The position numbers and the translations under genes were made by a program. The notes beneath the pieces were generated by a model. That model made no database searches. It had not been told where the DNA came from and worked only from the letters and a program-made list of their open reading frames with translations. Of a stretch of 7,816 nt of DNA, positions 4,811 to 7,816 are shown piece after piece (the stretch's first letter is position 1; each line of letters opens with the position of its first letter). This stretch comes from Patescibacteria group bacterium (GTDB lineage: Bacteria > Patescibacteriota > Minisyncoccia > Phycocordibacterales > EsbW-18), in assembly GCA_030917725.1 (NCBI GenBank), contig JAUPUE010000002.1, positions 1 through 7,816 of the forward strand, given 5' to 3'.

Positions 4811-6010
4811 CTATTTAACGATCTTTGTGACGACACCTGCACCAACAGTCTTACCACCCTCGCGGATAGCAAAGCGCTGGTTGTCTTCGAGAGCGACCGG
4901 TGCAACGAGCTTGACGCTGAACTTCACCGTGTCTCCTGGCATCACCATCTGTGTTCCTTCTGCGAGTGTCACTTCGCCTGTCACGTCTGTTGTACGGACG
5001 TAGAACTGAGGCTTGTAACCTGTGATGAACGGAGTGTGACGACCACCTTCTTCTTTTGAAAGAATGTAGACTTCTGCTTCGAAGTCAGTGTGAGGAGTAA
5101 CAGAACCAGGAGCTGCGAGAACCTGACCACGTGTGACGTCTTCCTTCTTGAGACCACGGATGAGGATACCTGCGTTGTCTCCGGCCTGTCCTTCGCTCAA
5201 CTGCTTGTTGAACATTTCGATACCAGTGACTGTTGTCTTCTGGGTTGCTGTGAGACCAACGATCTCAACATCCTGACCAACCTTGATCATACCGCGCTCG
5301 ATGCGGCCCGTAACAACGGTTCCACGACCTTCGATTGAGAAGATGTCTTCGACTGGCATGAGGAAAGGCTTCTCAGTCTCACGAACTGGGTTCTCAACGT
5401 AGGTGTCGAGAGCGTTGATGAGTTCGAAGACCTTCTGTGCCCATTCGTCATCCTTTGATGATGATTCGAGAGCCTTGAGACCTGAACCACGGATGATTGG
5501 AGCGTTTGCACCGTCAAATCCCTGCTTTGTGAGGAGCTCACGGATTTCCTCTTCGACGAGGTCGATGAGGTCCTTGTCCGGAACCATGTCACATTTGTTG
5601 AGGAAGACGAGAAGCTTTGGAACACCAACCTGCTTTGCAAGAAGAACGTGCTCACGAGTCTGTGGCATCGCACCGTCGGTTGCTGCAACCACGAGGATTG
5701 CGGCGTCCATCTGAGCGGCACCGGTAATCATGTTCTTGATGTAGTCGGCGTGTCCTGGGGCGTCGATGTGCGCGTAGTGGCGACCAGGAGTCCAGTACTC
5801 CGAGTGGTGGAGCGAAATCGTAATACCACGAGCCTTTTCTTCAGGCGCCTTGTCGATGTTGTCGATTGCTTCGACGCGTGCACCGTATCCAGCGTCCTTG
5901 TTCATGTCGAGGACGTGGAGAATCGATGCGGTAAGCGTCGTCTTGCCGTGGTCAACGTGTCCGATGGTACCAACGTTGAGGTGAGGCTTTGAGCGGTCAA
6001 AATCTGCCAT
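4811..6010 (-). CDS. tuf: Translation elongation factor Tu
   Basis: EF-Tu is the GTPase that delivers aminoacyl-tRNA to the ribosome. The 399-residue product has normal length and all GTPase motifs: GHVDHGKT (17-24), RGIT (61-64), DAPGH (83-87, with catalytic H87), NKCD (138-141) and SGLK (176-179). Domains 2 and 3 follow (for example GRGTVVTGRIERG, then MVMPGDTV, and FAIREGGKTVGAGVV near the end). Departures from the E. coli pattern are RGITISLHHSEYW where INT.HVEYD is usual after RGIT, alanine for cysteine in DCPGH, and SGLK for SALK in G5. None removes a catalytic residue. There is no SD; the ATG is preceded by an AT run (AATTTATATAT). It is co-transcribed with rpsJ from a promoter at 6117-6145. 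Confidence 0.99.
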   Translation of the reverse strand: MADFDRSKPHLNVGTIGHVDHGKTTLTASILHVLDMNKDAGYGARVEAIDNIDKAPEEKARGITISLHHSEYWTPGRHYAHIDAPGHADYIKNMITGAAQMDAAILVVAATDGAMPQTREHVLLAKQVGVPKLLVFLNKCDMVPDKDLIDLVEEEIRELLTKQGFDGANAPIIRGSGLKALESSSKDDEWAQKVFELINALDTYVENPVRETEKPFLMPVEDIFSIEGRGTVVTGRIERGMIKVGQDVEIVGLTATQKTTVTGIEMFNKQLSEGQAGDNAGILIRGLKKEDVTRGQVLAAPGSVTPHTDFEAEVYILSKEEGGRHTPFITGYKPQFYVRTTDVTGEVTLAEGTQMVMPGDTVKFSVKLVAPVALEDNQRFAIREGGKTVGAGVVTKIVK

Positions 6011-6033
6011 ATATATAATTTATTGTTAACACA

Positions 6034-6097
6034 GCCCCCTTCCGATAAAACCACGGAGGGCGGCTTTTCTGACACTAAAAATGAGCCGGGTGGCTCA
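6034..6097 (-). promoter_or_regulatory. tuf leader with attenuator-like hairpin and second stem
   Basis: The predicted tuf leader contains two stems. TGAGCC-ACCC-GGCTCA (6097-6082) is a perfect 6-bp stem with a 4-base loop, directly followed by TTTTT (6081-6077), the form of a weak intrinsic terminator placed before the gene. GCCGCCCTCCG and CGGAAGGGGGC (6064-6034) pair over 10 bp with two single-base bulges and a loop TGGTTTTAT. This stem ends 23 bases before the ATG, after which the RNA is AT-rich and unstructured. An attenuator controlling tuf-rpsJ is a reasonable inference. A terminator left by read-through control of the gene upstream is an alternative, but the promoter lies before it. 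Confidence 0.5.
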
Positions 6098-6116
6098 AAT
6101 AAAACAGGCAGGAGTA

Positions 6117-6145
6117 ATAGTACACGCGGTTTGGCATAGCGTCAA
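6117..6145 (-). promoter_or_regulatory. Sigma70-type promoter of tuf-rpsJ
   Basis: On the minus strand TTGACG (6145-6140, five of six) and TACTAT (6122-6117, four of six) are separated by exactly 17 bases. TATTAC, two bases on, is an alternative -10. The predicted start near 6110 leaves a leader of about 100 nt. The site lies after the terminator of the two-helix membrane protein, so tuf-rpsJ forms its own unit. Confidence 0.6.
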
Positions 6146-6187
6146 ATTCAGCAGATGTGAATGTGTATAGAGTGGGGATTATTTCAG

Positions 6188-6211
6188 GATACAAAGATAC
6201 GAGGATACAAA
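6188..6211. repeat. Three 8-bp units with GATAC core
   Basis: GATACAAA, GATACGAG and GATACAAA are consecutive. The array abuts the T-rich tail of the terminator at 6207-6256. It is similar in style, though not in sequence, to the heptamers at 4774-4794. Confidence 0.4.
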
Positions 6212-6256
6212 AACAAAAACCGCCCCACTTCGCCAAGAGTCGGCGAAGTGGGGCGG
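6207..6256 (-). terminator. Very strong rho-independent terminator of the two-helix protein gene
   Basis: CCGCCCCACTTCGCC (6256-6242 on the minus strand) and GGCGAAGTGGGGCGG (6234-6220) pair perfectly over 15 bp with a 7-base loop, followed by TTTTTGTTTTTG. It lies 10 bases after the TGA stop at 6267. Confidence 0.93.
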
Positions 6257-6266
6257 GTGCGTCGTC

Positions 6267-6854
6267 TCAGTTAGCGTTGCGAGCGACGCGGCGTACGATG
6301 GAGTCCTCGGGCGACCAGTTGCGTGGGCACATCTCGTCGATGGCCGCCCAGGCCTGGTCCGCAGGCAGGGCGATTACATCGTCGCCACCGCCTTCACTTT
6401 TTGGATCGGAAAAGGTCAAGGAAACCCACCCCTTCCTCTCCAGTACTTGCAGGTCTTTGAAGCCACTACTGGCTGGTGAAACAGGGCTTCGAAAACCCAG
6501 ACATATCGACACCAAAGAAGCAGCTTGCTCGATTGTGTATGCCTCACCTCCCGAAGGAGTACCCTGCATCTTCGGGAGGAGGTCCCTCGCAGAAACGCCC
6601 CACCTCTTCACGTGGACTTTCCAGGCGTTGCGACGCTGCGTCCAGCACTTGAAGAAAAGCCCGAGTAAGAAGAAGAAGCCCACGAGACAGAGGACAAATG
6701 CAGCCCACAGGACCACGAGCGTCGTGGTCACCACATTGTTGTGGTTGTGATTGCCGGCCAACCCGAAACCCACAGCGCCCGCAAGCACCATGAACAAGAG
6801 TGCCGCGCTCAGTGCATAATCCATCTTCTTCACCAACCGCATCGAATTCTTCAT
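6267..6854 (-). CDS. Two-helix membrane protein of unknown function, 195 aa
   Basis: I do not recognise this protein. Helices are predicted at about residues 13-34 (YALSAALLFMVLAGAVGFGL) and 41-68 (LVVLWAAFVLCLVGFFFLLG), joined by a short outside loop rich in histidine and asparagine (GNHNHNN). Positive charges before helix 1 (RLVKK) and after helix 2 (KCWTQRR) place both ends in the cytoplasm. The remaining 125 residues form a soluble domain beginning NAWKVHVKRWGVSARDLL; its end, QAWAAIDEMCPRNWSPED, resembles no motif I know. The start at 6854 follows AAAGGAG at 6-base spacing. It has its own promoter with a palindrome in the spacer and a very strong terminator, hence an independently controlled single gene. 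Composition is GC-rich (34/60 in 6601-6660), like the cassette at 1410-2284. Confidence 0.78.
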   Translation of the reverse strand: MKNSMRLVKKMDYALSAALLFMVLAGAVGFGLAGNHNHNNVVTTTLVVLWAAFVLCLVGFFFLLGLFFKCWTQRRNAWKVHVKRWGVSARDLLPKMQGTPSGGEAYTIEQAASLVSICLGFRSPVSPASSGFKDLQVLERKGWVSLTFSDPKSEGGGDDVIALPADQAWAAIDEMCPRNWSPEDSIVRRVARNAN

Positions 6855-6860
6855 GGTCTG

Positions 6861-6867
6861 CTCCTTT
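6861..6867 (-). promoter_or_regulatory. Strong Shine-Dalgarno of the two-helix protein gene
   Basis: AAAGGAG-CAGACC-ATG on the minus strand fixes the start at 6854 over the later in-frame ATG (MRLVKK, four codons on). Confidence 0.75.
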
Positions 6868-6909
6868 CGAGAGCGTCAGACTGCATGAACGGGAACTTCT
6901 CTGTCCGCG

Positions 6910-6938
6910 ATACTACGCTTTGACAAAGCGGAAGGCAA
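6910..6938 (-). promoter_or_regulatory. Promoter with palindromic operator filling the spacer
   Basis: On the minus strand TTGCCT (6938-6933) and TAGTAT (6915-6910) each match four of six consensus bases with a 17-base spacer. The spacer contains a perfect 15-bp palindrome, CGCTTTG-(centre)-CAAAGCG (6916-6930), directly abutting the -10. Dimeric repressors often bind such sites and block the polymerase. No candidate regulator gene lies in the window. Confidence 0.5.
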
Positions 6939-6944
6939 CAAACG

Positions 6945-6976
6945 AAAAACTCCCCCGCCGAAGCGAGGGAGTTTTT
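6945..6976 (-). terminator. Terminator of the CmpX-like gene
   Basis: AAAAACTCCC and GGGAGTTTTT (6945-6954 and 6967-6976) pair over 10 bp with a GC-rich 12-base loop that can pair further. Minus-strand transcription yields GGGGGAGTTTTTCG about 20 bases after the stop. Symmetric A and T runs make it potentially bidirectional. Confidence 0.85.
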
Positions 6977-6996
6977 CAAAGAGAGGAACTGAGAGA

Positions 6997-7686
6997 TTAG
7001 TCTCGGTCCTTCATCTCTGCCTGCAAGTGATCGAGGTAACGTGATGCTGCGCTCTGACCGCCCAAACCGAAGGCGAGACCAAAGGCGAGCGAAAGCGCTA
7101 CGACAACACCTGTGAAGAGGGTCTGAAGGAACGTAACTGCGATACCGAGCTGCAAGAGCGCGGCAAGGAGTGCGAAGATCCAGATAGCCCACTTGGTGAC
7201 TGCACCGAGGAATCCTGCTGAGCGGATGCCGGCAGCCTTTGCTGAACCAACAACCACCTTGCGCATAGCCTCTGCGATAACAACCGCGACGAGCATGATG
7301 AGGACCGCAACGATTACCTGTGGCAAGTAGCCCAAGACAACCTGGCGGAGGAACATCGTGACCTGATCGAGGTGCAAGACATCGAGTGCTGCAACCAAGA
7401 AGACGACGATGATGAACCATTTCACCAATGCGCCGAGGAAGCGGCCTGAGTTGAGCGTAAATCCTGCGCGTGTAAGTGTTGCTTCAACACCTGCTCCACG
7501 AAGTGCACTGTCGAGCTTCACCGCTGCGATGACCTGTTCGACTGCGCGTGCGAGCAATGATGCGATGATCCAACCGATGACGAAGATGATGAGCGCGACG
7601 ATGAGCTCGGGAATAAACCCGATCACACCAACCCACAATGTCTGAAGTGAATTCGCGACAACAACACCCGTGTTCTGAAATACCAT
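6997..7686 (-). CDS. CmpX-like conserved-TM-helix membrane protein (mechanosensitive-channel-like)
   Basis: This 229-residue membrane protein has about five helices: 22-45, 84-103, 118-140, 160-180 and 190-210. It is built from an internal duplication. GFIPELIVALIIFVIGW (23-39) with FLGALVKW (83-90) matches GYLPQVIVAVLIMLVAV (119-135) with FLGAVTKW (159-166), and a third partial copy runs to ALSLAFGLAFGLGGQSAA near the C-terminus. This arrangement is that of the TM_helix / CmpX family, relatives of small-conductance mechanosensitive channels lacking the large cytoplasmic domain. Some act in osmotic or envelope-stress responses; the role here is inferred from family only. The tail is short and charged (LQAEMKDRD). 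I chose the ATG at 7686; a TTG six codons earlier also exists. No SD is present, as for the core genes. It is transcribed alone and ends at the terminator at 6945-6976. Confidence 0.82.
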   Translation of the reverse strand: MVFQNTGVVVANSLQTLWVGVIGFIPELIVALIIFVIGWIIASLLARAVEQVIAAVKLDSALRGAGVEATLTRAGFTLNSGRFLGALVKWFIIVVFLVAALDVLHLDQVTMFLRQVVLGYLPQVIVAVLIMLVAVVIAEAMRKVVVGSAKAAGIRSAGFLGAVTKWAIWIFALLAALLQLGIAVTFLQTLFTGVVVALSLAFGLAFGLGGQSAASRYLDHLQAEMKDRD

Positions 7687-7816
7687 ATGTATCGTGTGTA
7701 ACAACTAATTCTAATATTTGCGAGCAAACGCCGACCAAGCGCTTAACCCTTATAATTTCGTCCTTTTAAAGTGTAGCACCAAGAAACGCGTGGTCTGACA
7801 AGGGCCTGTGGACATC
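7687..7816 (-). promoter_or_regulatory. Intergenic region with weak promoter candidate for the CmpX-like gene
   Basis: No gene is seen here. The minus strand holds a good -10 candidate, TATAAG (7754-7749), with only a poor -35 (GCTACA, 17 bases upstream). The same bases read TATAAT on the plus strand (7751-7756), also without a good -35. An 8-bp palindrome AAGCGCTT lies just beside it (7737-7744). The leader would be about 55 nt and AT-rich. Nothing indicates an RNA gene up to the window end. Confidence 0.3.

Noticed and set aside
6157..6750. 197-codon plus-strand ORF
   Set aside because: It reads through the 15-bp terminator stem and lies opposite the two-helix membrane protein, which has SD, promoter and clear membrane helices. 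Composition is that of an antisense shadow.
6851..7420. 189-codon minus-strand ORF overlapping the CmpX-like gene
   Set aside because: It is an out-of-frame arginine-, serine- and cysteine-rich translation that crosses the terminator at 6945-6976; the in-frame protein with internal duplication is convincing.
7687..7704. TTG start at 7704 for the CmpX-like protein
   Set aside because: The downstream ATG at 7686 gives a normal N-terminus; the TTG has no SD and adds only six residues.
1..7816. tRNA, rRNA, CRISPR arrays, transposases, integrases
   Set aside because: No cloverleaf, rRNA-like stretch, regularly spaced long repeats or recombinase motifs were found on either strand, and no target-site duplications were seen at the cassette edges.

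Overview
The window looks like a chromosomal segment of a Candidate Phyla Radiation (Patescibacteria) bacterium, most likely a parcubacterium. This is inferred from gene content and style, not from a database match. EF-Tu, S10, L3 and L4 are clearly recognisable and lie on the minus strand in the familiar order tuf-rpsJ-(insert)-rplC-rplD. The core genes start without a well-placed Shine-Dalgarno (SD) sequence. The neighbours are small unrecognised membrane or secreted proteins plus a large secreted beta-propeller-like protein with an amphipathic C-terminal tail.

Layout from right to left, the direction of most transcription. At 6997-7686 is a five-helix membrane protein of the CmpX / conserved-TM-helix (mechanosensitive-channel-like) type, with its own terminator. 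At 6267-6854 is an unrecognised two-helix membrane protein with a strong SD, a promoter whose spacer is filled by a perfect palindrome, and a very strong terminator. The tuf promoter follows (6117-6145), then a leader of about 100 nt with two hairpins, one of them attenuator-like, then tuf (4811-6010) and rpsJ (4406-4762), ending at an 11-bp hairpin terminator.

The segment 1410-4320 separates rpsJ from rplC, which are normally adjacent. It holds a large, AT-richer gene for a secreted protein (Ig-like domain, PD40/TolB-like repeats, acidic linker, C-terminal helix). It also holds a compact GC-rich divergent cassette: a 71-aa protein on the minus strand and a 156-aa secreted, membrane-anchored protein on the plus strand. 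These two are driven by back-to-back near-consensus promoters, start with strong SDs and are each closed by a hairpin terminator. Beyond the cassette a new extended -10 promoter (1310-1338) and a structured leader of about 140 nt precede rplC (564-1163) and rplD (1-554, cut by the window edge).

The main points of interest are four: the apparent division of the S10 operon into two transcription units; the new structured rplC-rplD leader, which could be a ribosomal-protein control element; the divergent cassette; and the contrast between SD-less core genes and SD-bearing GC-rich accessory genes. Hand counts of single 60-base lines illustrate the compositional mosaic: 37/60 G+C at 1861-1920 (cassette), 34/60 at 6601-6660 (two-helix protein), 30/60 at 5341-5400 (tuf) and 24/60 at 3001-3060 (propeller gene). 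No rRNA, tRNA, CRISPR array, transposase or integrase was seen.
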